From NCBI RefSeq assembly GCF_001466725.1, contig NZ_CP013650.1, positions 2,914,001-2,978,000 on the forward strand: a stretch of DNA of 64,000 nucleotides, given 5' to 3'. The position numbers were made by a program, and so were the translations under genes. Under the pieces are notes generated by a model that saw only the letters and a program-made list of their open reading frames with translations, was not told the origin of the DNA and made no database searches. Positions 16,636 to 26,127 of the stretch are shown piece by piece (within the stretch, counting starts at the first letter, position 1; each line of letters begins with the position of its first letter). The DNA is from Lacimicrobium alkaliphilum. Lineage in GTDB: Bacteria > Pseudomonadota > Gammaproteobacteria > Enterobacterales > Alteromonadaceae.

Positions 16636-17883
16636 TCAGAAGCGACTGAACAGTCCCCGGGTATCTACAACCACTTTAGTATTAATATCATTATTGGTTA
16701 AGGCCTTAAAGGGTTTATGATCTACCAGCACCACCAGTACATTTGCCTCTTCCAGAGCCTGATGCAAGCTGACCAGACGTACATCTTTGCCTTGCAGGCT
16801 CTGCGGTAACTCCTGAATATTAGGCTCTACCGCCAGCACCTCGCCAATACCTGATTGAACCAACTCTGAGGTGATATCCAGAGCCGGACTCTCGCGTAAA
16901 TCATCAATATCCGCTTTAAAAGCCAGCCCAAGGCAGGCAATCACCGGGCGTTTAAACTGATCGGCTGCCGCCTTGACCCGGTTAATAACATATTCTGGCT
17001 TGTGGTCATTGATCTCCCGCGCGGTACGGATGATCTTTGCCGAATCCGGCGCCGAGTCAACAATAAACCAGGGATCAACCGCAATACAATGCCCGCCAAC
17101 GCCAGGACCGGGTTTAAGAATATTGACTCTGGGATGGCGGTTAGCCAGGGCGATGAGCTCCCAGACATCTATTTTCAGCTCATCACAGATAATCGAAAGT
17201 TCATTGGCAAAGGCGATATTCACATCCCGGAAGGAGTTTTCTGTCAGCTTTGCCATCTCCGCGGTACGGGCATTGGTCGGAATACATTCACCACGCACAA
17301 AGGTCTTGTAAAGCTCGATGGCCTTGTCACAACATTTTGGGGTCAGGCCACCGATAATACGATCATTAGATACCAGTTCTTCCAGAACCCGGCCTGGCAA
17401 AACCCGTTCAGGGCAATGGGCAACATGAATATTAGGCTCAGCGTTCCCCTGGTCCGGAAAGTACAAATCTGGGCGAAGAGCCTGTAACCAGCTGGCCAGC
17501 TTTTCAGTTGCACCAACCGGAGAGGTGGATTCAAGAATCACCAGATTGCCCTTTTCCAGAACTGGCGCAATCGCCTCAGCAGCCTTCTCTATGTAGCTCA
17601 GGTCTGGCTGATGACCATCCTTGAACGGTGTCGGAACGGCAATCATAAAAGCATCAGCAGGTTCGGGGGTCATTGACGCCCGCAGCTTGCCCATAGTCAC
17701 TGCAGCCTGTACCACCATGTCCAGATCTGGCTCAACAATATGTACCTTGCCCTGATTAATGGTATCAACGGCTTTTTGAGATACATCTATACCTATTACC
17801 TCGATACCACGTGAAGCAATCACTGCCGCAGTAGGCAAACCGATATAACCCAGCCCTACTACTGATACTTTTTTAAATGCCAT
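16636..17883 (-). CDS. wecC: UDP-N-acetyl-D-mannosamine dehydrogenase
   Basis: A 415-residue NAD-dependent enzyme oxidising UDP-ManNAc to UDP-ManNAcA. It has the N-terminal Rossmann motif GLGYIGLPTAA, the family segment LTENSFRDVNIAFANEL, and the catalytic cysteine in GPGVGGHCIAVDPWF. Full length. It works downstream of WecB, encoded in the same cluster, and supplies an acidic sugar for surface polysaccharide or enterobacterial-common-antigen-like polymer. The start is ATG 17883 with AAGGAT upstream. It is separated from galU by 169 bases of repeat sequence, so co-transcription is uncertain. Confidence 0.95.
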   Translation of the reverse strand: MAFKKVSVVGLGYIGLPTAAVIASRGIEVIGIDVSQKAVDTINQGKVHIVEPDLDMVVQAAVTMGKLRASMTPEPADAFMIAVPTPFKDGHQPDLSYIEKAAEAIAPVLEKGNLVILESTSPVGATEKLASWLQALRPDLYFPDQGNAEPNIHVAHCPERVLPGRVLEELVSNDRIIGGLTPKCCDKAIELYKTFVRGECIPTNARTAEMAKLTENSFRDVNIAFANELSIICDELKIDVWELIALANRHPRVNILKPGPGVGGHCIAVDPWFIVDSAPDSAKIIRTAREINDHKPEYVINRVKAAADQFKRPVIACLGLAFKADIDDLRESPALDITSELVQSGIGEVLAVEPNIQELPQSLQGKDVRLVSLHQALEEANVLVVLVDHKPFKALTNNDINTKVVVDTRGLFSRF

Positions 17884-17900
17884 AATTATCCTTATTTAAT

Positions 17901-18052
17901 GTTTTTGTAGGACGAAATTTATTCGACCAACATAACTCATTTCTCTCGCAGTGGCGCTGAGAACAGCACGACCTGGTTCCTTCAAATGCTCTGCGTCTCC
18001 GCGAGATCCAATAAACTAACGCTACCGCCCAATAAATTGGGCCCTACAAAAC
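17901..18052. repeat. Composite of short palindromic repeats
   Basis: The galU-wecC gap is made of repeats. GTAGGACGAAATTTATTCGACC starts near 17907, and GCCCAATAAATTGGGCCCTA ends near 18048, in opposite orientation. Between them lies the inverted pair TCTCGCAGTGGCGCTGAGA (17943-17961) and GCTCTGCGTCTCCGCGAGAT (17988-18007), related to the element at 27772-27846. The block looks like nested insertions of extragenic palindromes. Confidence 0.6.
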
Positions 18053-18940
18053 CTACAGAGCCTTTAGATACTCCGCAAAATCCTTACCCAACTGCGGATG
18101 ACGAAGGGCATACTCCACATTAGCTTTCATATAACCCAGTTTACTGCCACAGTCATGGCTTTTACCTTTCATATAATATGCGTCCACCTGCTCTGTTTTC
18201 ATCAGTGTGGCAATGGCATCTGTAAGCTGGATCTCATCTCCGGCTCCAGGTGGTGTAAATTCGAGCATATCCCAGATATTTGCCGACAATACATACCGAC
18301 CTACTACTGCCAGATCAGAAGGCGCCTCTTCAGCTCTGGGTTTTTCTACAATCTGAGAAATGGATGAAGATTCACCGGGCTTCAGACCATGCCCGCCCAA
18401 ATCGACAACGCCAAACTGGCTGATAAGATCATGAGGTACCTGCTCCACCATAATCTGATTCGCACCACTGTGATCAAAACGCTGCACCATTTCCGCAAGA
18501 TTGTCCTGGCTCAGATCACTTGCAGCATCATCAATCAACACATCGGGAAGCACCACTGCAAAAGGATTGTCTCCAACCAATGGGCGGGCACACAGAATAG
18601 CGTGGCCCAGACCTTTGGCCACCCCCTGACGCACATGCATAATAGTCACATCTTTAGGACAGATAGACTGTACATCATCCAGTAACTGTCGCTTAACCCG
18701 CTTTTCCAGGGTGGCCTCAAGTTCGAAGCTGGTGTCGAAGTGGTTCTCTATACTGTTTTTACTGGCATGGGTAACCAGCACAATTTCTTTTATTCCGGCG
18801 GCAATACACTCAGCAACCACATACTGAATCAATGGTTTGTCTACTACCGGTAACATTTCCTTTGGAATCGCTTTGGTAGCGGGCAACATTCGGGTGCCAA
18901 GGCCGGCTACCGGAATAACCGCTTTCGTTACAGTATTCAC
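18053..18940 (-). CDS. galU: UTP-glucose-1-phosphate uridylyltransferase
   Basis: A 295-residue enzyme making UDP-glucose from UTP and glucose-1-phosphate. The N-terminal nucleotide-binding signature is [20 protein letters not shown], with later GalU landmarks [19 protein letters not shown] and [14 protein letters not shown]. Full length for the family. The GTG start at 18940 overlaps the ugd stop by four bases (GTGA), so the pair is translationally coupled and feeds UDP-glucose straight to Ugd. Confidence 0.96.
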   Translation of the reverse strand: MNTVTKAVIPVAGLGTRMLPATKAIPKEMLPVVDKPLIQYVVAECIAAGIKEIVLVTHASKNSIENHFDTSFELEATLEKRVKRQLLDDVQSICPKDVTIMHVRQGVAKGLGHAILCARPLVGDNPFAVVLPDVLIDDAASDLSQDNLAEMVQRFDHSGANQIMVEQVPHDLISQFGVVDLGGHGLKPGESSSISQIVEKPRAEEAPSDLAVVGRYVLSANIWDMLEFTPPGAGDEIQLTDAIATLMKTEQVDAYYMKGKSHDCGSKLGYMKANVEYALRHPQLGKDFAEYLKAL

Positions 18941-20277
18941 AATACCTTACCTTCCAATGACTTACCCCGGCCAATGCCATAATACTGAATCCCCATAGCG
19001 GAAAGTTGATCGGGCTCATACAGGTTGCGCCCATCAAAGATCACCGGCGCGGTAAGCCGTTCTTTTATCAGTTCGAAATCCGGAGCTTTGAACATCTGCC
19101 ACTCCGTACAAACCACCAGTGCATCTGCACCGCTAAGCGCACTCTCCTTAGTGCCTAACAACTGAAGATCATCACGGTGACCATAGATGCGCTGAGTTTC
19201 ATCCATCGCTTTGGGATCAAAAGCCTGAACCTTTGCACCCGCCTGCCACAGCTTTTCCATCAATACCCGGCTGGAGGCTTCGCGCATATCATCAGTATTG
19301 GGCTTAAAGGAGAGCCCCCACAACGCAATAGTCCTGCCCTCAAGATCGCCTTCAAAATGGCGGTAAATATACTCAAATAACTTTTCTTTCTGGGCATAAT
19401 TCACCGACTCTACCGCTTCGAGAATCCTGGCTCTATAACCGGCGCTGTTGGCACTTCGCACCAGCGCCTGCACGTCTTTCGGGAAGCAGGAGCCACCATA
19501 ACCACAACCGGCATAAATAAACTGGTATCCAATACGGGCATCGGAGCCAATGCCCCTGCGCACATTCTCAATATCTGCGCCAAAACGTTCCGCCAGGTTA
19601 GACATTTCATTCATAAAACTGATCTTGGTTGCCAGCATACAGTTAGCTGCATACTTAGTCAGCTCGGCACTGCGGATGTCCATGACGATGATCTTGTCAT
19701 GGTTGCGGTTAAAGGGAGCATAAAGCTCTCGTAAGGTCTTTTCGGCAATATCGGAGTCAGTACCAAGAATAATACGATCCGGGCGCATACAGTCACTGAC
19801 AGCAGCACCCTCTTTCAGAAATTCCGGATTAGAAACAACATCAAAACTTGCCTGTTCGCAACGTCGAACTTGTTTGAGTTTATTTCTGACCTTATCGGCT
19901 GTTCCGACCGGTACGGTGGATTTGTTAATCACTATTTTGTGTTTTTGTGCATGCTCGGCAATAGAGCCTGCTACTTCGAGTACATATTTCAGATCTGCAG
20001 ATCCATCTTCATCCGGGGGAGTTCCAACGGCAATAAAAATCACATCGCCGTGCTCAACGCCCGCCTTGGCATCAGTAGTAAAACTAAGGCGTCCCGCCTC
20101 AAGGTTGGTCTTCACCAGAGGCTCAAGACCGGGCTCGTAAATCGGTACACCACCTTTGTTGAGAAAGTCGACTTTGCTCTGGTCGACATCCACACAGACG
20201 ACTTTATGCCCCACTTCAGCCAATACAGCGCCTTGCACCAGACCAACATACCCCACACCAAAAACGGTGACTTTCAT
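18937..20277 (-). CDS. ugd: UDP-glucose 6-dehydrogenase
   Basis: A 446-residue NAD-dependent enzyme oxidising UDP-glucose to UDP-glucuronic acid. The Rossmann motif is [18 protein letters not shown], and the catalytic cysteine lies in [17 protein letters not shown]-type C-terminal sequence [11 protein letters not shown] is present. It is upstream of galU with a four-base overlap, and wecB lies 47 bases further upstream on the same strand, so wecB-ugd-galU is probably one operon for activated sugar synthesis. Confidence 0.95.
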   Translation of the reverse strand: MKVTVFGVGYVGLVQGAVLAEVGHKVVCVDVDQSKVDFLNKGGVPIYEPGLEPLVKTNLEAGRLSFTTDAKAGVEHGDVIFIAVGTPPDEDGSADLKYVLEVAGSIAEHAQKHKIVINKSTVPVGTADKVRNKLKQVRRCEQASFDVVSNPEFLKEGAAVSDCMRPDRIILGTDSDIAEKTLRELYAPFNRNHDKIIVMDIRSAELTKYAANCMLATKISFMNEMSNLAERFGADIENVRRGIGSDARIGYQFIYAGCGYGGSCFPKDVQALVRSANSAGYRARILEAVESVNYAQKEKLFEYIYRHFEGDLEGRTIALWGLSFKPNTDDMREASSRVLMEKLWQAGAKVQAFDPKAMDETQRIYGHRDDLQLLGTKESALSGADALVVCTEWQMFKAPDFELIKERLTAPVIFDGRNLYEPDQLSAMGIQYYGIGRGKSLEGKVL

Positions 20278-20324
20278 AATATTCCTCTGACCAATCTATT
20301 CTTCACTTTAACCCTACACCGGAG

Positions 20325-21449
20325 TCATTGTGCTTTGATGATATCTGCAATCCGGATACAGCCTTTGCCATCGCCGTATGGGTTGTGAGCCACACTCATG
20401 GTGTTATACGCATCCTCATCATCCATCAATTTCGTGGCTTCATCGACAATAAGTTGCGTATCTGTACCCACTAACTTTACTGTGCCGGCAACCACCGCTT
20501 CAGGCCGCTCTGTCGTATCGCGCATGACAAGTACCGGTTTACCCAGAGATGGAGCTTCTTCCTGAATCCCGCCAGAGTCGGTCAGAATCAGGTAAGCACG
20601 ACTCATCAGATAAACAAAAGGCAGATAATCCTGTGGGGCTATGAGGTGTACATTATCTGCTCCGCTGAGAATCCGCTCCACCGGCTCCTTCACATTGGGA
20701 TTGAGGTGCACCGGATAACAAATCTGCACATCATCACGAGCGGACAACTCCTTTAGTGCCTGACAAATGCGCTCAAAGCCACCACCAAAACTTTCCCGCC
20801 TGTGTCCTGTTACCAGAATCAGCTTTTTATCGGGATCAAGAAAGTCAAACTGTCTGGCAAATGACTCACTCAGATCGGGATCGCCTTCTATGCGCTTCAC
20901 TACCTGCAACAACGCATCGATAACCGTATTCCCGGTAATATATACCTGATTTTCCGATATATTCTCAGCCAACAGATTATCGGCAGAACCCTGTGTCGGG
21001 GCAAAGTGTAATAAGGTCAGTGCCCCGGTAAGCTTACGATTACACTCTTCAGGCCAGGGGCTGTATATGTCTCCCGTGCGCAACCCGGCCTCTACATGGC
21101 CTACCGCAATACGCTGATAAAATGCGGCCAAAGACGCGGCAAAGGTTGTTGTGGTATCACCGTGCACCAATACCAGATCAGGCCTGGACTCTGCCAGCAC
21201 GGTTTTCAGACCCAGCAGCGCCCTGCTGGTAATATCATACAGATCCTGCCCAGGCTGCATCAGATCCAAATCGTAATCAGGCCTGAGATCAAAAAGCTGC
21301 AACACCTGATCCAACATTTGCCGGTGCTGCGCCGTGACGCAGACCTGTACCTCGAATTCGGGGCGTCTTTGCAACTCCAGTACCAAAGGCGCCATTTTAA
21401 TCGCCTCTGGCCGGGTGCCAAACACCAACAGGATCTTTTTAAAACGCAT
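20325..21449 (-). CDS. wecB: UDP-N-acetylglucosamine 2-epimerase (non-hydrolysing)
   Basis: A 374-residue GT-B-fold enzyme converting UDP-GlcNAc to UDP-ManNAc. Family motifs are [15 protein letters not shown] (9-23), [44 protein letters not shown] and [13 protein letters not shown] [16 protein letters not shown]. Its product is the WecC substrate. The start is ATG at 21449. It lies about 100 bases downstream of the exosortase-associated ACP gene on the same strand. Confidence 0.95.
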   Translation of the reverse strand: MRFKKILLVFGTRPEAIKMAPLVLELQRRPEFEVQVCVTAQHRQMLDQVLQLFDLRPDYDLDLMQPGQDLYDITSRALLGLKTVLAESRPDLVLVHGDTTTTFAASLAAFYQRIAVGHVEAGLRTGDIYSPWPEECNRKLTGALTLLHFAPTQGSADNLLAENISENQVYITGNTVIDALLQVVKRIEGDPDLSESFARQFDFLDPDKKLILVTGHRRESFGGGFERICQALKELSARDDVQICYPVHLNPNVKEPVERILSGADNVHLIAPQDYLPFVYLMSRAYLILTDSGGIQEEAPSLGKPVLVMRDTTERPEAVVAGTVKLVGTDTQLIVDEATKLMDDEDAYNTMSVAHNPYGDGKGCIRIADIIKAQ

Positions 21450-21554
21450 AACTGTCCCTTTTTATTCTATTATCCCGTCAGGACGCGAAGAACACCAATA
21501 TCGGACATTCTCCTACTTCTGCCTCACCGCGCCTATACGAGGTCTGCTCATCTA

Positions 21555-21797
21555 CTACACTTTTTCTTCTACAAAACTGCACAGACTGCCGAAAGTTTCA
21601 AAGGTCTCGGCGCTGATCTCATCATCGTCCACCGCTATCCCTAAGTTCTCTTCAACCGCCGTCAGCACAGACACCACAGCCATCGAATCGAACTCAGGAA
21701 TAGCGCCCAGCAACGGCGTATCAGCATCAAATTCGGTATCTGCAGGCATCTGCAACACTTCAACCAAAATATCTTTAACAAGAGCGGGTACATTCAT
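21555..21797 (-). CDS. Acyl carrier protein, exosortase A system-associated
   Basis: An 80-residue acidic acyl carrier protein with the phosphopantetheine serine in PEFDSMAVVSVL (about Ser38). ACPs of this type lie beside the exosortase-associated acyl-CoA ligase and PLP decarboxylase, which start divergently 133 bases away. It would carry an acyl or aminoacyl intermediate for that pathway. I prefer ATG 21797, which follows an AGGT sequence, over the in-frame TTG two codons upstream. Confidence 0.88.
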   Translation of the reverse strand: MNVPALVKDILVEVLQMPADTEFDADTPLLGAIPEFDSMAVVSVLTAVEENLGIAVDDDEISAETFETFGSLCSFVEEKV

Positions 21798-21929
21798 CGT
21801 CAAACTACCTGTATGATTTAACTTTTTGATTTTGTCCGAACCAGGCGGCCGGATACAAACCGGCTTATTGTTCCATTATTTAACGGTTTAAGAAACCGCT
21901 TTACCTGCACGAAGAGGGATTATTCATTT

Positions 21930-23507
21930 ATGGTCACATTTTTTCACCAGCTTATCAGTGCCAATGCGATCCGGATTCCGGAAAAATGTGCCCTGCGCTT
22001 TAAACAGCAGGATTTTAGCTATCTTGACCTCAACCATGAGATTAATGGTTTTGCAGCAGGTCTGACAGCCTTAGGTGTGAAGCGTCATGACCGTGTCGGG
22101 GTATTTTTACCAAAAACCCCGCAAAATGTGATCAGCCTGTTTGGTGCCAGCGCCGCCGGCGGGGTATTTGTGCCGATTAATCCGGTACTCAAATCGCCAC
22201 AGGTGCAACATATTCTCAATGATTGCGATGTAAAAGTGCTGGTCACCAGCTCTGACAGGCTCAAGGCACTGGCCGATGTCATTGACTACTGCCCCGCACT
22301 GGAGCAGATTATTCTGACTGACAAACTGCCCGGTAGCTGGCAGGGCAAGGTAAAACTGCAGTTATTTGCAGCGCTGCCTGACGGTGCCGATCCCAAACCA
22401 CCTGTTACAGATCAGGATATGGCTGCCATTTTGTATACCTCGGGCAGCACAGGTAAGCCTAAGGGGGTGGTCCTGTCGCACCGCAACCTTATTTGTGGCG
22501 CCCATAGTGTTTCCGCGTATCTCGAAAATAACAGCGATGATGTAATTCTGGCCTTGTTACCACTGAGTTTTGACTATGGTCTCAATCAGTTAACCACCGC
22601 TTTTTTTGTTGGCGCCACTGCAGTTCTGATGGATTTTCTGCTCCCTAATGATGTCGTCAAAGCAGTGGACAGATACAGTGTTACCGGCCTGGCCGCAGTG
22701 CCTCCCTTATGGCAACAGTTATTAAAAGCCAACTGGAGCGAAGAAACCGGCAAAAAGCTGCGTTATTTCACCAACTCCGGTGGTGCCATGCCCGGTGTCA
22801 CTCTGGAAAAACTGCGCCAGACTTTTGTCAATGCCAGCCCCTATCTTATGTACGGACTGACTGAAGCCTTTCGCAGTACCTACCTGCCTCCTGAGCTGGT
22901 GGATAAAAAACCCGGCTCCATGGGTAAGGCCATTCCTAACGCTGAAGTAATGGTGGTGCGCGCAGATGGTACAGAATGTGACGCTGATGAACCAGGAGAG
23001 CTGGTGCATAGGGGGCCTCATGTCAGTATGGGTTACTGGAATGCAACGGAGAAAACCGCCGAACGTTTTAAGCCGGTGCCCAAACAGGTTAATGGACTGG
23101 TACTGACCGAAATGGCCGTATTTTCCGGCGATACAGTAAGAAAAGATAGCGAGGGTTTTCTGTATTTCGTTGGCCGCAAGGATGAGATGATCAAAACCTC
23201 CGGCTATCGGGTCAGTCCCTCAGAAATCGAAGAGGCCTGCTATCAGGCTGCTGACGAGGTAGCCGAAGTTATTGCAACTGGCGTCAGTGATACCGAGCTG
23301 GGTCAGGCCATAGTAGTGTATGCTGCGCTTAAACAGCCGGGATGCCTGGATGAAACCGCGCTGCTGGCGAAATGTAAGAAGGATCTGCCCAATTTTATGC
23401 ACCCCAAATATCTGGAAATTCGCGATGGCCTGCCGAGAAACCCAAATGGTAAAGTAGACAGAGCATTGCTGGCAAAACAGGCAAAGGAAAAGTACGCCCA
23501 TGAATAA
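21930..23507 (+). CDS. Acyl-CoA ligase (AMP-forming), exosortase A system-associated
   Basis: A 525-residue ANL-superfamily enzyme activating a carboxylic acid as acyl-AMP. The P-loop is YTSGSTGKPKGVVLSH. Later motifs are YGLTEAFRSTYLPPE, GDTVRKDSEGFLYFVGRKDEMIK-type FVGRKDEMIKTSGYRVSP and the catalytic lysine in PRNPNGKVDRALL. It matches the family found only beside exosortase A genes. It overlaps the PLP decarboxylase by eight bases and is divergent from the ACP gene. The native acid and acceptor are unknown; loading the neighbouring ACP is a reasonable inference. Confidence 0.92.
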   Translation: MVTFFHQLISANAIRIPEKCALRFKQQDFSYLDLNHEINGFAAGLTALGVKRHDRVGVFLPKTPQNVISLFGASAAGGVFVPINPVLKSPQVQHILNDCDVKVLVTSSDRLKALADVIDYCPALEQIILTDKLPGSWQGKVKLQLFAALPDGADPKPPVTDQDMAAILYTSGSTGKPKGVVLSHRNLICGAHSVSAYLENNSDDVILALLPLSFDYGLNQLTTAFFVGATAVLMDFLLPNDVVKAVDRYSVTGLAAVPPLWQQLLKANWSEETGKKLRYFTNSGGAMPGVTLEKLRQTFVNASPYLMYGLTEAFRSTYLPPELVDKKPGSMGKAIPNAEVMVVRADGTECDADEPGELVHRGPHVSMGYWNATEKTAERFKPVPKQVNGLVLTEMAVFSGDTVRKDSEGFLYFVGRKDEMIKTSGYRVSPSEIEEACYQAADEVAEVIATGVSDTELGQAIVVYAALKQPGCLDETALLAKCKKDLPNFMHPKYLEIRDGLPRNPNGKVDRALLAKQAKEKYAHE

Positions 23508-24735
23508 ACCCGCTGTAACCCATCAGGTCATGGATCAGTTTGACCATCAGGCAGGCAACTTGCTGGTTGGTGGCAAGACCCTGGATCAAATCGCCACATT
23601 ATTGGATAAAGAGGTGTTCTATGCCTATGACAAGGCAGTGATCCGCGCCCAAATTGATAAATTCAGAAAGTATGTGCCAGAACCCATCAAACTGCATTTC
23701 GCCATCAAGGCCAATCCCCTTCCTGCACTGGTGCATTATGTTGCCCCACTGGTAGACGGTCTGGATGTGGCCTCTCAGAAAGAGCTGTTGATTGCATTGC
23801 AGAGCAGTATGCCAGCGGAAGAGATCAGCTTTGCCGGGCCGGCCAAGGGCGAGCGGGAAATCCGCGCCGCCATTATCGCCAGTGTCACCCTGAATATTGA
23901 ATCGGAGCTGGAACTGCAACGGGCAGTTAAAGCCGGCCAGTTGCTCAACAAACTGCCGCGCATTGCCTTTCGGGTCAATCCGGCCTTTGAGCTCAAAGCT
24001 TCCGGAATGAAAATGGCCGGTGGTGCCAAGCAGTTTGGTATTGACGAAGAGCGGCTGGTGGAAATCCTTCCAGCGCTTGATTACAGCGAGATAGATTTTC
24101 AGGGCTTTCATATTTTCTGTGGCTCACAGAATTTGAAGCCAGAAGCCCTTATAGAAGCCCATACCCAGACCTTTGCACTGGCTGAAAAGCTGGTGAGTTT
24201 ATGCCCGGTGCCGGTGAAATCCATCAACCTGGGTGGCGGCTTCGGCATCCCCTACTTTGCCGGTGAACGGCGACTGGATCTGGAACCTATCAGTGACAAC
24301 CTTAAATCACTATTGGCAGGTACCCCCATTGATCTGCAAAAAACCGAGCTGATCATGGAGCTGGGGCGCTACCTGGTTGCCGAAGCCGGCGTTTATGTCT
24401 GTAAGGTTACCGATATTAAGACCTCCCGAGGCCAGACCTTTGTGATGACTAATGGGGGACTGCACCATCATTTATCCAACTCGGGCAATTTCGGCCAGGT
24501 GATCCGCAAAAATTATCCTGTTGCCCTGGGCAATAAGCTGGAGCAGGATGCCAGCGTGCAGGTTAATGTGGCCGGACCATTATGCACACCTCTGGATTCC
24601 CTCGCCGACAGGGTCTGGCTGCCTCAGCCCGAGGTGGGAGACTGGTTTGTGGTTTACCAGTCCGGGGCTTACGGCGCTACAGCAAGTCCCCAGGATTTTC
24701 TTGGGCACCCTCATGTGGCAGAAGTACTGCTGTGA
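23500..24735 (+). CDS. PLP-dependent decarboxylase, exosortase A system-associated
   Basis: A 411-residue fold-III PLP enzyme related to diaminopimelate/ornithine decarboxylases. The PLP lysine lies in KLHFAIKANPLPAL (about Lys69), with phosphate-binding glycines in NLGGGFGIPYF and an E-L-G-R segment (IMELGRYLVAEAG). It overlaps the ligase gene by eight bases. The family accompanies exosortase A loci and probably forms an amine that the ligase, ACP and acyltransferase use, but the substrate is not established. The 3' end overlaps the proposed start of the beta-helix gene. Confidence 0.92.
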   Translation: MNKPAVTHQVMDQFDHQAGNLLVGGKTLDQIATLLDKEVFYAYDKAVIRAQIDKFRKYVPEPIKLHFAIKANPLPALVHYVAPLVDGLDVASQKELLIALQSSMPAEEISFAGPAKGEREIRAAIIASVTLNIESELELQRAVKAGQLLNKLPRIAFRVNPAFELKASGMKMAGGAKQFGIDEERLVEILPALDYSEIDFQGFHIFCGSQNLKPEALIEAHTQTFALAEKLVSLCPVPVKSINLGGGFGIPYFAGERRLDLEPISDNLKSLLAGTPIDLQKTELIMELGRYLVAEAGVYVCKVTDIKTSRGQTFVMTNGGLHHHLSNSGNFGQVIRKNYPVALGNKLEQDASVQVNVAGPLCTPLDSLADRVWLPQPEVGDWFVVYQSGAYGATASPQDFLGHPHVAEVLL

Positions 24736-26043
24736 CATCAGGACGTTGAGCAGAATATCGACAAAGATTAGAAAAGCCGCCTGGTTTAGTGCGGCCTTTT
24801 TGCTGCTGACATTAATGGCGCTTTGGATATTGCGCAGCACCACCTTTGCCTACGAATACGGCATCAAAGCTCAACAATATGTGACCATTAACCTGCCAAA
24901 GAATTGGGGCATCAGAAAATCATTGCTCGAATATGCCGATGCTTTGCTCAAATGGCGACCGATACCAGACAAGGTAAGCTTTGACAGAGCTCAGAACTCC
25001 GCCGGGGTCAGTGAAGATCCACAACGCAGCACTCTGCTCTTGCCTTCGGAGGAGAATATATATCATGTTGCTGACAGCACGACTTTACTTCAGGCCCTGA
25101 AAAAGGCCACTGCGGGACAACTTATTTTGCTGGCTCCCGGAGACTATATCGTCAAACAACGAACGATTAGAGTCGGCCATGGTGGCGAGCCAGCCTTTCC
25201 TATAACGCTTGCCGCAGAGAAACCGGGGCAGGCAGAGGTTCAGTTAGATTCTCTTGAGGCCTGTATATCAACAAGCCCCATTGGGTGATAAAGAATCTGA
25301 CATTTCGTGGCATTTGTAGTCGCCATGGTGCCTGCGAACATGCATTGCATCTTACCGGCCAGGGAGATCATATCCTGATAGAGAATAACCGCTTTATCGA
25401 CTTTAACGCTCACCTTAAAAGCAATGGCCGCAGAACCAATGGACAACTGCACTTCCCGGATAATGTGATTGTCCGTCACAACGATTTTTATAACACCCGG
25501 ATCAGAGAAAGCCGCAACCCTGCTTCACCCATCGATGTAGTAGGTGGTAACAACTGGCAGATAACGGATAATTTTATTGCCGACTTCAGCCGCAAAGTCA
25601 GAGGAAAGCCGAGTGTTGTGTACGGAGCCTACCTTAAAGGCGGCGGACAAAATGGTGTGATTAGCAACAATGTCATTAACTGCGCCTGGAGGATAGCTCA
25701 TCAGTCAGTACTGGATATCCGCGTTGGTCTGTCCTTAGGTAACGGCGGTACCGGCAAGCGATTTTGCCAGTCAGAAAACTGTGCCTATGAGCATAAAGGC
25801 GGAATCATCGAGAAAAACCTGCTACTCAACTGTCGCAATGATGTCGCCATCTACCTGAACAAGGCCACCGACACCCGGATCACAGACAATATACTGCTTA
25901 ACTCCCTGGGGATTGACGCCCGCTTCAGCGCCAGTAGCGTGATTGTAGACAATAATGTGATCCAGGGGCGCATCAAAGCCAGAGACGGTGCAAGCCTTGA
26001 GTCAGGTAACAATAAACTGCTGCGGCCCGCACAAACACTGTAA
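24713..26043 (+). pseudogene. Right-handed parallel beta-helix protein, broken by a -1 frameshift
   Basis: Two consecutive reading frames form one protein. The first (ATG 24713 or TTG 24746) has a membrane anchor (WFSAAFLLLTLMALWIL) and the start of a beta-helix domain (LILLAPGDYIVKQRTI), then goes out of frame near 25256. The second frame, before its first ATG, reads GLYINKPHWVIKNLTFRGI, which continues the domain exactly and runs to 26043 with helix rungs such as HILIENNRFIDF and GIIEKNLLLNC. Adding one G to GAGGCCTG at 25254-25261 restores the frame. The fold resembles chondroitinase-B/alginate-lyase-type (PL6-like) proteins. It follows the PLP decarboxylase and precedes a second lyase-like gene. 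It is either a recent mutation or a sequencing error. Confidence 0.8.
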
Positions 26044-26127
26044 GAGGTTTTGTCTGCAAGCTCACGTCAGGGCGAGATTTGAGTCATGATTTGCTAACCT
26101 CTAACCGAATGACAAAAGGCGCCAGAA

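Noticed and set aside
21804..21929. Sigma-54 promoter between the divergent ACP and ligase genes
   Set aside because: No GG-N10-GC pair with acceptable flanking bases on either strand and no copy of the 17-bp element.
24521..24712. A start at 24521 for the beta-helix protein
   Set aside because: It would overlap over 200 bases of the PLP decarboxylase in another frame; the extra residues show no protein-like features.
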